Below, piece after piece: positions 36,777 through 49,120 of a stretch of 64,000 bases of DNA. The notes under the pieces were generated by a model. The model was not told the origin of the DNA and did not search any database. It worked only from the letters and a program-made list of their open reading frames with translations. Location: NCBI GenBank assembly GCA_000727475.1, contig KL647291.1:968325-1032324 (forward strand). The letters are read 5' to 3'. This stretch comes from Sarcocystis neurona (lineage: Eukaryota > Apicomplexa > Conoidasida > Eucoccidiorida > Sarcocystidae). The translations under genes were made by a program, and so were the position numbers. Numbering within the stretch: position 1 is the first letter of the stretch; each line of letters opens with the position of its first letter.

Positions 36777-39700
36777 GCACTGGGCAACCATGTCCGTCGC
36801 CGTGTCAACGAGCATCTGTGTAGAGATTTATGGTATATTGCCGCAGTACCTGCTTGAGTTGTCAGGCTCACCACACGGCTCTACAGGTGGCGGTCGCTAC
36901 GCCTACATATATATGCATGCATGCGTATATAGGTATACACATATACATATACGCCTGCGCAGGTGACAGTCACTACACCCATATATATACATATTAACGT
37001 GCATGTGGGTGTACGTGTATGTATACCTACCTGCTCATATGATAATGACTATACCTCCATACATATATATATATATATATATATATGCACATGTGTGTAG
37101 CTGTACATATATATATATATATATCTGCTCAGGTGACAACCATTCCGCATATATATATATATATATGCACGTGTATATTAGCATATATATATCTCTGGTG
37201 ACAACCACTACGCATTTATACATGTGTATATATACGCAGGTATATATATATATATATCTGCTATACTGATTGACACTCACTACGCCTCCACACCTATCTA
37301 TATATATATATATAAAGTGTATGTAAACGTATACACATATATGTATGTACATATACAAATACGATTATGGACTCATACATTTCTTTATATATATGCTTAT
37401 TCAGTTCACGTTCACTACGTATCATCTCTCTATCTATCTATATATAGAGATATGTAGGTGTATATACGCATGTGCGTATGTATATATGCATCTCTATATG
37501 CAGGCGTATGTGAGTACGTACATGTGTGTGGGGTTGAGGAAATGTGTGTAGATGCTTTCAATTGAGAAGTACTTTTTGCGTGTGTCTCTTCGTCACTAAT
37601 TTTTTACGTATTATTTTATCTGTTTATACCGACTTGCGCGTAAATTTGTCTGTCGATGATACCTAGAGACGTAGTATATCTATATGCGTGGCGCCCAGAA
37701 TAGACGTATGTTCACACACATGTATATACTCTTCAATATTTATGTAGATATACATGCTCTCCAAAATCTATTCACATGTATATATCTACACATATGTGGC
37801 GTCTTCCATAGATATCGTCTTCAGCACATATATATATATATATATTCCTCTCTCTCCCTTTCTATATATATATGCGCAGTTGTATATATGTGTAGTCTTC
37901 AGCGTGTATACGTATGTATATATATGTCTATGGAGGTATTCTTCAATATATAATGTATATGTATATATTTATGCGTGTATGGCGGGAGAATTTGTGTCAC
38001 GTGGGCATATAGAGAGAATAAATACGCGTGTACGGAAGTTGACTTTTTTCGATCTTTCTCTTCCATGAGTAGAGGGACGTGTACAAGAGAAAGATAGAGG
38101 GGAAGCGTCAAAGAGAGAGGAGGAGTGCGAGAGAAGAGAAGAGGAGGGAGACAGAGGGGGTGCTGCCTCTGTGTGTCACGGCCACCGCGCGTCATCACTA
38201 ACACCCCGTGACCGGCACTTCTCTTACCCAAATTCATTTTCGTATAAGTGCGCAAGTGTAATAAATAAATTTGTGTATATATCTGCTCATACATATACAT
38301 ACAAATGTACACATATATATATATGTACCAATATACACGTATATCTCTCTCTATGTATACATGTGTACCTACATATATATATGTGCATGGTTACACACAT
38401 ATATGAGTGTATGCATATTGTGAGCATCCTCATATATATGTCCAGACATACGCATACATCTGTGTAGTTACACATATATATGTGTATAAATATACACGTA
38501 GTTCTCTCTCTCTCTATATGCGTATACATATATATATGTGTACGTATATATGCATGATTATGCACATGTATGAATATATGATTATACTCGTGTATATGTG
38601 TATAGTTAGACATCCACGCATATATTTACAGTTACGTATTTACGTGTATGATCCTACGGATGTATAGATAAACACATGGATGATAGGTATTTGTATATGT
38701 ATATTTTTATCTGAACCTATATGCTGTTTATACTCATATATGCTTATTTCCACATATGCATGCATTTGTATATGTATGTGGAGATGTCCTGCTGCGGGTA
38801 TTACACTCGTATGCGTATCTCGCTCTGTACATATAATATATACGAGTGTCTGTTAACGACTCCAACATTCGTACATGGGGATAGTAAACTGCGCCCTTTT
38901 CCCCCCCATATATATGGTGGAAGAAATGAATACACAGAGACGAGCAGGGTTGGCGCTTATATCGAGCAGGGAACAACAGTTTGAAAAAGGAGAGTCGGCG
39001 TTGAAGCCTTGAAGGGTGGTGGGGTGGACCCTGGGTTTGAACTTTTTTGTTTTCTTTCTTTCTGTCTCTCTCTTTCTCGCGCGGACCACTTTTTCTGTCT
39101 CTCTTCTGCCCTCCTTTGTTCCTCGCTTTGGCTTCTCTTTCTCTTCTGTGAACTCTCTGTGTCTCTCTCTCTCTGTTTCCTTTCTCTCTCTCTCTGTGTT
39201 TCTTTTGTGCAAGTTCTCCTTCTTCTTTTTCTGCTCCTCGCTCGTTTTCTTCCGTTTGTGAGAAATTTTCCTTTTCTCTCTGTCTCTTTTTTCTCTCCCT
39301 CTTACAAGCTGCTTCTTTTCTCTCTGTCCTTCCTCTCTTTTGTTGCAGGAGAGTCGACGTGGAACAAAGAGAACCGCTTCACGGGATGGACAGACGTAGA
39401 ACTTTCTCCCGCAGGAGAAAAGGAAGCTGTGTAAGAATTTCTCTTCCCCTCTCTCTCTCTCTGTGTCTCTCTTTCCCTCTGTCTCTTTCTCTGTCTTCCT
39501 CTATCTCTTCTTCTCTCTTCCTCTCTCTTGCTCTCTCTGTCTCTCTGTCTTCCTCTCCTTCCCTCTCTCTCTGTGTCTCTCTTTCTTTCTCTCTTCCTCT
39601 CTATCTTTCCCTCTCTCTTTCTCTTTCCCTCTCTCTCTTTCTCTCTGTCTCTTTCTCTCTGTCTCCTCCTCTCTTTCTTTCTCTCTGTCTCTTTCTCTCT

Positions 39701-42700
39701 GTCTCCTCCTCTCTCTCTTCCTCTCTCTCTCTCTGTGTCTCTTTCTTTCTCTTCCTTTCTCTCTCTTTCCCTTTGTCTCTCTGTCTTCTCCTCTCTGTGT
39801 CTCTTCCTCTGTCTTCGTCTCTCTTCCTCTCTCTCTCTCTGTCTCCTCCTCTCTCTCTGTTCCTCTTCCTCTTTCTCTCTTCCTCTCTGTCTCTCTATCT
39901 CTCTATCTTTCCCTCTCTGTCTCTCTGTCTCCTCTTCCTCTCTCTGTCTCCTCTCTCTTCCTCTTTCTCTCTCTCTTCCTATCTGTCTCTCTATCTCTCT
40001 ATCTTTCCCTCTCTCTGTCTCTCTTTTCCTCTCTCTCTCTCTTTACCTCTCTCTCTGTCTCTTTCTCTCTCTCTTCCTCTGTCTTCATTTCTCTTTTCCT
40101 CTCTCCTCCTCTCTCTGTCTCCTCCTCTCTCTCTCTGTCTCTTTCTTCCTTCCTCTCTCTTCCCCTCTGTCTCTCTATCCCTCCCTCTCCCGCTCTCTTT
40201 CTCTTCCCCTCTTTCTCTCTTCCTCTCTTTCTCTCTGTCTCCTCCTCTCTCTGTTCCTCTTCCTCTTCCCTTCTGTCTCTTCCTCTCTCTCTTCCCTTCT
40301 GTCTCTTCCTCTCTGTCTCTCTGTCTCCTCTTCCTCTCTCTGTCTCCTCTCTGTCTTCCTCTCTGTCTCCCTTTCTTTCTTCCTCTCTTTCTCTCCGTCT
40401 CTCTGTCTTTCCCTGTCTCTGTCTCTTCCTCTCTCCCTCTCTCCCTCTCTCTATCTCTCTCCAGTTTCTTCAGTAATGACCCTGCACCCGCGCTTTATCA
40501 ATTTGTGGCTTTTGTCTTCCCTTCCCCCGTCCCCGACAGACTCTTCCCTCTCCTTCTTGACAGACAACACTTCCTCCCCCTCTTCCTTTTGCGTTGTAAA
40601 TTCTGCCTTTTTCTCTTCCTAGTCTCTCCTTCGGAATAACAAGTGATGCTTTCTACGTCTCTCTTCATCGCTGCTTCTTCCCTTTCTTTCGTAACAGAAA
40701 CGCGGCTTGTGCGTCTTTTTGCTGTTCTCGCCTTCCCTCTTTTTACCACCCCCTTTTTTCTCGTCCTCGTTGCTGTCTGCTTCTCCTTCGCCATCACTCG
40801 CTGCTCTCCTTCTTTTCGGTTCTTCGTCTGCTTTCCGTGCCCCCCTTTCTCTTCTCTCTGTTTCCGGCTCCCTTCGCCCGTTCCTTCTCTTTTCCGGGGC
40901 TCCGTTCGCTTCCTTTTCCCCTTTCTCGGTCGTTATCTCTGTGCATTTTGTCTTCGTCTCTCTCCATCGCTAAGCTGGTTATTTGTTCTCTATCTTTGTC
41001 TCTCCGTCCCCCCTGCTTCTTCTTCTCTGTGGTCTTCGTCTGTTCCGTCTTCCCCCTCCGGCCCCCCCGTTCGCCGTCCCCACCTTCTATCTCTTCTTCT
41101 TATCGTCTTTTTCGCTTCTTTTCTCTCTTCATGTATCCCTCTTCTCCCATTGCTCCTGCTGCTGCTGTGCCCCGCGTTCGCCTCATTGCCCCCGCCTCCT
41201 CGTCATTCCTCTGCAAAAGCGTCTTCCTTCGACGTTCTGTGCCCCTTCGCCGACTCAACATTTTCTCCTCGTGTTTGTGCTTGTGGCTTCGCTCGTTTCA
41301 CCCCATTTACCACCACTCCCTGGGATCCTTTCTGTTTTCCTCGCACCTGCTTCGACGACCAGACGTGCACGTGTGGAAGAGCACGCTGAGAAAGAGAAAA
41401 CTCACGGCGAAGCTCTCCGTCTCCCGCTGCTGCAGCTGCTGCTGCGCTTCATAAATCTGCTGCTGCTGCCGCGAGCCTGTGTGTGTGTTGGTGCTTGGCG
41501 CAGAGAAGCGGCGATGGCGTTGAAAGCGAAGGGTTTCAAATTTGACGTCGCCTTTACATCCGTTCTCCGCAGGTGGGGACCTGTTTGTTTTTGGTCTTTC
41601 TTATCCTGTGAAGTAAACGACTTTTCTGTATCACAAACAACTTATAATTTTTGATTCGAAACATTCTAAATTCTGGGATATAGATGTCGACCTGATGTTG
41701 CGAGGGGGAAGAGAGATGTCTTGGTGACGGAGGAGAGGAAGAGCGTCTTCTGAGCCGCTTCCCCCTTACCTGCTGCGCCTCAAATCACTTTTTTTCATTC
41801 GTGTCTGCGCCTGTCTGTATATGTGATATATGTGTGTGTGTGTGTCTGTGTGTGTCTACACGTCTGTGTCTACATACATGTGTCTATACGTATCTCTCCC
41901 CGATGACTCTCTTTGAAACTCCTCACAGTGTCTTGTAGATGAATATCTCTCTCAGTATATCTGCCTACATCTGTCTAGATTGGTGTCTGTATTGACCTTA
42001 AATTACATATACATATGTATATATAAAATCAAAAGTACATATATATACATATACACACACACACACACACAAGTATACTGTATTATATATGTATATATAC
42101 ACATATACATTGAATTACATATATTCACATATATATATAAGCTATTTATGTATATACATATATATAAATATACATATACATATACATATATATATATATA
42201 TATGTATAGGTACATGTATTGAAATTATATGTATATATATGTATATATATAGTGATATCGACTGCGTTTGTGTATGATAGATTATCTGCCTGCTTTGCTA
42301 GAACCAGGTAGGATTTCTGTGTCTCTGTCACTGTTTGTGTCTCTGCCTATCAAGACTTACATCCACCTGTTTATTTGTCCGTCCACTTTATAAATGAATC
42401 ATCGCTGTGCATGTGTGTGTCTCGCTGTAGCCTTGAAGGATTCACCTTCTGCGTATATGTGTGGGTGTGTCTCTCTTTACTCGTAGAGAAGGATATATAT
42501 ATATATGTGTGTGCGTGCATACATATATATGTATATATATAGAGCGATATATATATTCTGTGCATTTGTGTGTCTTGTGTGTGCGTGTGTGTGTGCCAAT
42601 ATTGATGGACCTGTAGATCTCTCTGTCTCTATCCTCGTGCTCTCCTATTCGTGTACGTGTATATATACCTCTACCTCGCCCTTCCTATGAATTTTTTTGT

Positions 42701-45700
42701 AGATCTCGATACAGCTAACTATTAAAAAAAAAGACACATACTCATGTGTGTGCGTCACTATATGTTTATATATATATATATATATATATTTTTCTCTGTT
42801 TCTCTCTGTATATGTGTATGTATACGTGTTTACATTTGCGTTGTTCTAAATGTTCCTCTACGGGACGTGCGAATATTGCTGTATACTTCTACATATAGAC
42901 ACACACACACACACATATGCAGCGTTCTTTTCTCTCTAACCAGGTACATATATATATATATATGCATATACGTGTATACACATATGTATATACGTATATA
43001 TTATGTGTTTTTCTATTACAAACACATACACACGTCTACCTGGTGCTTGTATACATATATATATATGGATATATATGTATATATATATGTGTATATGTGT
43101 GTATATATATACATATGTGTATGTGTATAATGTGCGAGGCAAAGAATACAACGCTGTGAAGCGGCGTTGGCTTTTTGGTAGAACCCGTTGTGAAAATTTG
43201 CTGATTCCCTCAACAGTTCCTGCCATCGTCTTGCGACCAACAGGGAGCCCTCCGCCTCCGCGAGACGCTGCTGCTGCTGCTGCGTACGCGTGTTGCTGCA
43301 GGGCGGTCATCACCTGCTGGACGGTTCTCAAGGGCACCGACATGTGTCACATCCCCGTCTACAATTCCTGGCGGTAATTTCCTCCTTTCCACATCTTCTC
43401 TCTCTTCATTCGTCCTCCATCTTCTCCTGTCTCTCGAGCAAACGTGTTTTTCTCGACGCTGTTCCTTGCCGAGCGCGGGGTCGACTGGTTCGCCGTTGAT
43501 CGAGTATCTACGGGCAGAGATCTGCAGAGCAGAGCAGAAAGATACGTCTGCTGCGATGCGACGCCTGCGTGGTTTGCTGCTTCCCACCTAGGTAGCCAAG
43601 TACACGTATAAACACGTAGGTGTGTGGGTCTGGGTGTGGCAGCCTGTTTACGGTCGCAGCCCTCCTCCTGCAGTCCACCTTGTGTGTGTTAATATGTGTT
43701 CATCTCTTGTGTCGAATATCCACGGTAGTGCAGTTCTGGAGTCGCCTTCTCCACGTCTATATCTATTTTTGTAGGTGTGTGTGTTTTACAAGTATGTACA
43801 ACAGCAGATATATATATGCGTATACATATAGGTGCGTATGCGTGTATGTATGTACCGCAGCAGATATATATACATACGTAGGTGCGTGTGTGTGTGTGTG
43901 TAAGTACAGCAGTGACACGGAGGGGGAAGAATACCGGACGAGTGTTACACAAGAGTTAAGAAACAGAATATATTTTTCGTGGTCCTGTTCCTCTCTATAT
44001 GTTTGCGTGCTGCAATACGTATTTACACAGGCATCCACGTGTATGTGTAGGTACGTCTACGCATATATGTACACACCTCTCTCCATACTTACGGCGAGAC
44101 AAATATACACGTGTATATAGGCACATGCGTATGTATACGTGTATGTGCATATACATATGTACACGTACACATACATGTATATGTAAGTACATGTACATGT
44201 ACGCGTGCATGTATATGCACATATGTAATTTTTTGTTTCTGTGAGAGAAGCTTTGGGGAATTTTGTAGCTTGTTGCAGCTTTACCAGCAGTCTGCTGCTG
44301 CGAGGGTTGTCTGAGCTGGTGTGTTGCTGGGGAATTTCTGCTCTCTGCAACAGACTTAACGAGAGACACTACGGCGCCTTGCAGGGCTTAAACAAAGCAG
44401 AAACAGCAGCAAAACATGGGGAGGAGCAGGTGAAAATCTGGAGACGGTCGTATGACATCCCCCCGCCCGCCCTGGAGGCCTCTGATAGCAGGTAATAGCC
44501 GTGTACTTGCCAGTCTGCCCCCCTTCGCATTCGCAGGAGGGGGCCGCACACCCGTCGCTAGCTAGGAAGCAGTTGCCGCGTGTGCCTGCCAGCAGGGGCC
44601 CGTAGGACGACGCATGCAGGACGCCTCCTCCGGGACTGCGTGGAGCGCGCTAGCCGTCTGACTCGCGCACGTGTCGTGTGGCGCTAGCTGTAATAGGAGA
44701 TGCGCGTGCAGCCAGCTAGCTACGGGGAGAGTGGCCGCGGTCTGTCAGTATGAGGCGGGCGGACGCAGCGGAAGAAGCGCTGTAGGCGGAGACACGTGGG
44801 GAGGTAGCTGCGATGCTCGTGCAGCAGCAAGGTAAGAGGAAGGCAGGGCGTGTTGCATAACACAACGAGCCGCGCGGTGGGGCACTTGCTTCGCACGGGT
44901 GTGCGGACTTTCAGCGAAGTCGCCAAGTTTCTGCAGCAAGGAACGGCGGGGATGCTGATGTGTCCGGCCGGCCAGAGAACTGCTGCTCGGCTGCGTCTCC
45001 ACACACCTGCGACTGTGTCGTGCCGCACACGTCCACGCATGTGTACTCCTCCCGTCTATTTGCTTCAAGCACCTGTGCGTCCTGGCCTGTCTCTTCGTAT
45101 GCGTGTGTGTGCGTGCTTGGGGGCCGGAGGGCGGTAGGAGGAGGGGAGGGGAGTGTGTGCAGCAGTTAGGGACGTTCTGCTTCTCTTTTGTAGACCCGTG
45201 GGTGCTGCCTGGGAGCAGAAGGCACTGCACGTCTTTTCGTTTGGGCGGAGACACATGTCCGCGTGTCTCCCTACGTGGGTGGAGCTGTTAAGCAAATACC
45301 AAGTAGAACTACGCATATACGTATGTACAGACGTTTAAAGTAGACATACACATGTATATGTGTATTGAAGTAGATACGTACACGTACGGATTGAAAGTAG
45401 ACATATATGTAGGTGTGGACACATACACGTACGGTGTGAAAGGTGGTATGAAGTAGACACACCCATAGAGGTTGGAAGTAGGCGCATGCGTAGGTACGAA
45501 GTAGACATGCACATCTGTGCATCTATAGATTGTCAGCAGACACATACATATACAGGTTGTAAGTAGACATACGTGTAGGAGGGAAGTAGACGTCCACATG
45601 CGGATTGAAAAGACGCACATATATAGGTACCCAGTAGACATATATGCGTGTATACGTAGTAGTAGACACCTATATGTAGGTATGAACTACACATATGTAT

Positions 45701-48700
45701 ACGTTAAAAGTAGACACACACACGTCTATATAGGTTTTCGACGCACACATATATATAGGTTTGAAGCACATATATATATATATGAGATACTCGAAGCGCA
45801 GGAAGGATATACATATACGTGTGCTGACCGCAGGTGGCCAGGAAGGGATCCGATTTATAAAAACGTTCCGCAGGAGGCGCTGCCGTTCACCGAGTGTCTG
45901 AAGGATACGGTAGAGAGGGGTGAGTTTTCTCTACTTTCTCTGTACTTGTTTTGTTCTACTTTTCTCCCTCTGCAGTTGCCGACGCCTACATACGCGACTT
46001 TCTCTGCACCTATATCTCTCCCGAGTTGCGTTTGCGCCTCTGTGTATATACGTATATTATATATGTATATATGCACACATATATATATATATGTACGTGT
46101 GTGCAAGTTTCGTTAGGTGCCGGGTACCTACCCGTACAACGTGGGCACTACTACGTTCGTGTCTACGTAGATAGTTATCGACCTGTACGTACTACATCTA
46201 TGTGTCTGCTTAGATACAGATTCTATATTTGTATCCTGTGTGTGTGTACATATATATGTACATATGTATGTCTAGATATCTACTGATAATAGATATATGT
46301 GTATACACATGGGTGTAATATATGACTATATATGGATACAAGTACGGGTGTGTCTGTGTGCAATTTCTTCCCATGCTTGGCCTAGGTCGCTGTTGTGCGT
46401 CTGGGTGTGTACGGGGCCAAGTTGCTGTACCGTCGTCCGCTTCTTGACTTCTCAGGAAGGCAGACGTTTTTCTCTCTTTTTCTCCTGCGTAGATGTGGGT
46501 GGTCTTGTGCGTCGTCTTCAACGCGGGGTCTCACTTTGACCACCGCGAGGGACAGTCGATTTCAGCTGGATAATGAGGTGTCTGTACACCCGCTCGGCGA
46601 AGACGCTGCTGCATGCGAAGCTGCCGCGTTTGAAGTGGAGGAGGATGTGCACGAGCGGCTTTTTCGTGCAACTGGTGCAGCAAGACAGAGCTCCTGCTGC
46701 TTGACGAGCAGGGGGAGCAGCAGATGTCTCTTGCCTGCTGCGCTTTTTTTTAATGTGCCGGTCTTTTTCTTAGCCGTCTCTTCTGGTGAGGGAGCCTGCC
46801 TGCGTGTGGTCACGTCTTCAGGGACGACTTCGTAGGTCTCCGTGCGCAGGTGTGGAGTCGCCTTCATCTATTTCTTGTTTTTTATTTCCTACATCCTTTC
46901 TTGGATTTGTTCCCCCGGGTCTCGTACTGGGTGTATTTGTTCTTTCTTCTCGTCCCTCTCTGTGTATATATGCGTGTGTGTACCGCGCCTACAAAGACAT
47001 GCACGACTCTGTACAGACCTGTGTATTTTGTATGCGTGGACCTCTCTGTATGTGTGCTTGAACACGTGTGTATGTACACATATAGGCGTGCACCTGTATG
47101 GAGGTGCTTTCAATCGGTGAAGACGTTTTGTGGCTCGCATGCAAGAATTTGCAAGCACCTAGGAAGGACGCATATGACACACATGGATCAATACACACAC
47201 ATGTGTGCATGCGTGTATTGCAGTGTTCCCGTCTGTTTTACCTCATGAAGCGGTCGTCATCCTTCCCTCCTTTTCCTCAACGGAAACGTGCCGGGGCCGG
47301 GTCAGGCCTGTGCAGAGATCTTCAAAGGAAAGTCTGTGGATAAAGCATCTGTTCTTCAATGTCAGCTGCTGCTGCAGTGTGGACTGCCGTTCTTTCTCCG
47401 GCTGCTGTGGCGTCTGGCCCCCGTGCTGCTGCCCCTTCTTCACATACTGGGGCTGCTGTTTGTGCGGCGCTGCCGATGCTGCTGCTGTTGCTGCTGCCGG
47501 TGTGGCTGCTGCTGCGGCTTCGGTTGCTCGTGCTGCTGCTGCTCTTTGTGTGCTGATGCTGCTGCAGCTGCCTGTATGGCTACTGGTGCTGCTTGTGTTG
47601 CTACCGCCACTCCTGATGCTGCTCTCTGTGTTGTTGGTGCTGCTCTATGCGCTGCTGATGCTGCTGCTGTCTGTGCAGTGCTCCCGTACTGGTTCGACTG
47701 CATTGCACCGGCCATCATGAGGGGAGAGCGCGTCCTCGTTGCAGGTACGTCGCAACAGCAGACAAAGCTACTTTTGTCCTAGCATCTTCATTTTCCGCGT
47801 AGTTCTATCTGTCCGTATCTAAACGTATGTGTGCATGCGTGTGTATGTGTCTCTCTCTGTGTGTCTGTCTCTTCGTATATATGGGCATACACTGCACGTC
47901 GGTGCGGTTCTGTCTGTGTGAGTAGCAGTGTACTTGTGTACTTGTACGTACGTATCTGTGTAATACCTCCCGTGTTAACAGAATGTGAAGCGGGGAAATC
48001 TCTCTTCACGTGCATTACAGATAAATCTCGAGACGCACATGTTTATACCTGCCTTCTTCAGAATATATATATATATATATACACACGTACGATAGGTAGG
48101 TGTACATCCAGGCACACATGCGTCCATGTCAGTCTATTCCCGATCCTTAGATATATGTATATGGATCACGCACGGGAATGTATATGTATATGCATATATA
48201 CGTATGTATTTATAAGTATGACATATATGCATGTATCTGTGAGTGTCAACAGGTGCGTTATAGATGATTGTGTGTATTAAAAGCGGACTGGTGTATATAT
48301 GTGGATTGCATATAATGTGTGTCTATACATATAATTGTATTGACGTGTGCAGATATATCAACTCCAAGTAGACGCAAAGCGTCGAACAGGGACGTGTATC
48401 CGTAGAAATAGCGTATGACCAAATTTCTGCGTGTACACGTGCTCCGTATGACTCTTCGCGGGGGCGGATGCGTCAACGGATACCGGTCGGTTAAAGCGTC
48501 GCCGTTGTGCCCACGTGTGAATAATAAACAGATGTCTGTATCAGTGTCTATCTACATATATATGTCGATATATATATGTATGTATATAGATGGATGGATA
48601 GATGTGTGCATATGGATTTATCTGTATACGTGTATGTGCAACGTGTATCGGTCCGTCAACGCGTGACTATTCTGGATGTGTGTGTATAGTACACATATGT

Positions 48701-49120
48701 GTATATACATATTTGTGTGTAGATATCTATTTACGTATGTCCATATATGTGTATACGTGTATATGTACGTACGTTTCTATGTATACGTGTGTGTGTATTT
48801 CCCTTTTCTCCAATGTTAGTGTTCCGGTGTAAGTCCCACCATCTGCTCGTGCGTATGCGGCCTTCTTCGTCCCCGTTTTCCTTCTTTGATGCGTTTTCGC
48901 TGCCGTTGTCTTCTCTTCAGCCCACGGCAACTCGCTGCGTGGACTTGTGAAGCATCTCGACAAAATGACTGACGAAGCAGTGCTGGAGCTCAACATCCCG
49001 ACCGGCGTTCCCCTCGTCTACGAGCTTGACGAGAAGTTGCAGCCCGTCAAACATTACTACCTCATGGATGAGAAAGAACTAAAAGTAAAAAACACGCTTC
49101 GACAAGCTGCAGCTCTCTAG
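35557..49120 (+). CDS. 2,3-bisphosphoglycerate-dependent phosphoglycerate mutase (8 exons)
   Basis: It interconverts 3- and 2-phosphoglycerate in glycolysis (known for the family; cytosolic by inference). Exons: 35557-35599, 39349-39430, 41504-41572, 43302-43373, 44354-44491, 45834-45919, 47679-47744, 48921-49120. Every junction has GT..AG ends and matching phase; the total is 756 nt, 251 aa plus stop, the usual family length (about 250). The start has a GCCACCATG context and gives [20 protein letters not shown] with the phospho-acceptor His at residue 14. Other family blocks are [69 protein letters not shown], and [14 protein letters not shown] with the second catalytic His. Intron 1 splits the Gly codon of the RHG motif. 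The C-terminus is the least certain part: I read to TAG at 49118, but a possible GTAAAA donor at 49085 could lead to another exon. Introns are 1.0-3.7 kb and very repeat-rich. Confidence 0.93.
36640..38720. repeat. TA-rich satellite-like repeats in intron 1 of phosphoglycerate mutase
   Basis: Two repeat families sit here. From about 36887 to 37420 a unit with GGTGACAxxCACTACGCCTxCA followed by (TA)n recurs near 36887, 36958, 37033, 37125, 37193, 37258 and 37397, roughly every 65-140 bp. From about 38312 to 38590 a longer segment (CAATATACACGTAT..CTCTCTCTATGTATAC..ATGCATGxTTA) appears twice, about 160 bp apart and diverged. The rest is (TA)n and TGTATA microsatellite. Short Tyr/Ile-rich frames here are artefacts. 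Confidence 0.8.
39435..40466. repeat. 1 kb (TCTC/TGTC)n polypyrimidine tract in intron 2 of phosphoglycerate mutase
   Basis: Nearly every base on the plus strand is C or T, built from CTCTCTCT, CTGTCTC and TTCCTCT units with only occasional G. It begins a few bases after the intron 2 donor (39431). All three plus frames stay open for hundreds of codons as Ser/Leu-rich sequence (for example 39359-40639), which is compositional. A weaker pyrimidine bias continues to about 41.3 kb, and a similar stretch precedes exon 2 at 39.05-39.34 kb. Confidence 0.95.
41970..43130. repeat. TA/CA microsatellites in intron 3 of phosphoglycerate mutase
   Basis: (TA)n, ACATATAT and (CA)n runs are dense at about 42003-42250, 42490-42560, 42760-42790 and 42945-43120, separated by less repetitive patches. 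No exon is supported between 41573 and 43301. The last about 40 bp before exon 4 switch to CTG repeats. Confidence 0.85.
45328..45792. repeat. ~30-40 bp degenerate tandem repeat in intron 5 of phosphoglycerate mutase
   Basis: A unit close to GAAGTAGACAYACAYRTAYAGGTTT recurs about a dozen times with variable spacing, each beginning with a GTAGAC core (for example at about 45341, 45368, 45398, 45452, 45502, 45556, 45587 and 45626). On the minus strand it reads as repeated YVYVST and [13 protein letters not shown] peptides (45309-45641), with no matching gene signals. It ends just before exon 6. Confidence 0.8.
47360..47678. repeat. CTG-rich tract directly upstream of exon 7 of phosphoglycerate mutase
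   Basis: About 320 bp of CTG/TGC triplets run straight into the exon 7 acceptor (CTGTGCAG, exon from 47679). It stays open on the plus strand as Ala-, Cys- or Leu-rich sequence. Family homology resumes exactly at the acceptor, and exon 6 joins exon 7 in phase, so I treat the tract as intronic. Confidence 0.8.

Noticed and set aside
37003..37551. Tyr/Ile-rich frames on both strands
   Set aside because: They are translations of (TA)n arrays in intron 1 of phosphoglycerate mutase.
39359..40639. 426-codon Ser/Leu-rich open frame on the plus strand
   Set aside because: It is the CT-repeat tract read as protein; all three frames are open there, and it lies in intron 2 of phosphoglycerate mutase.
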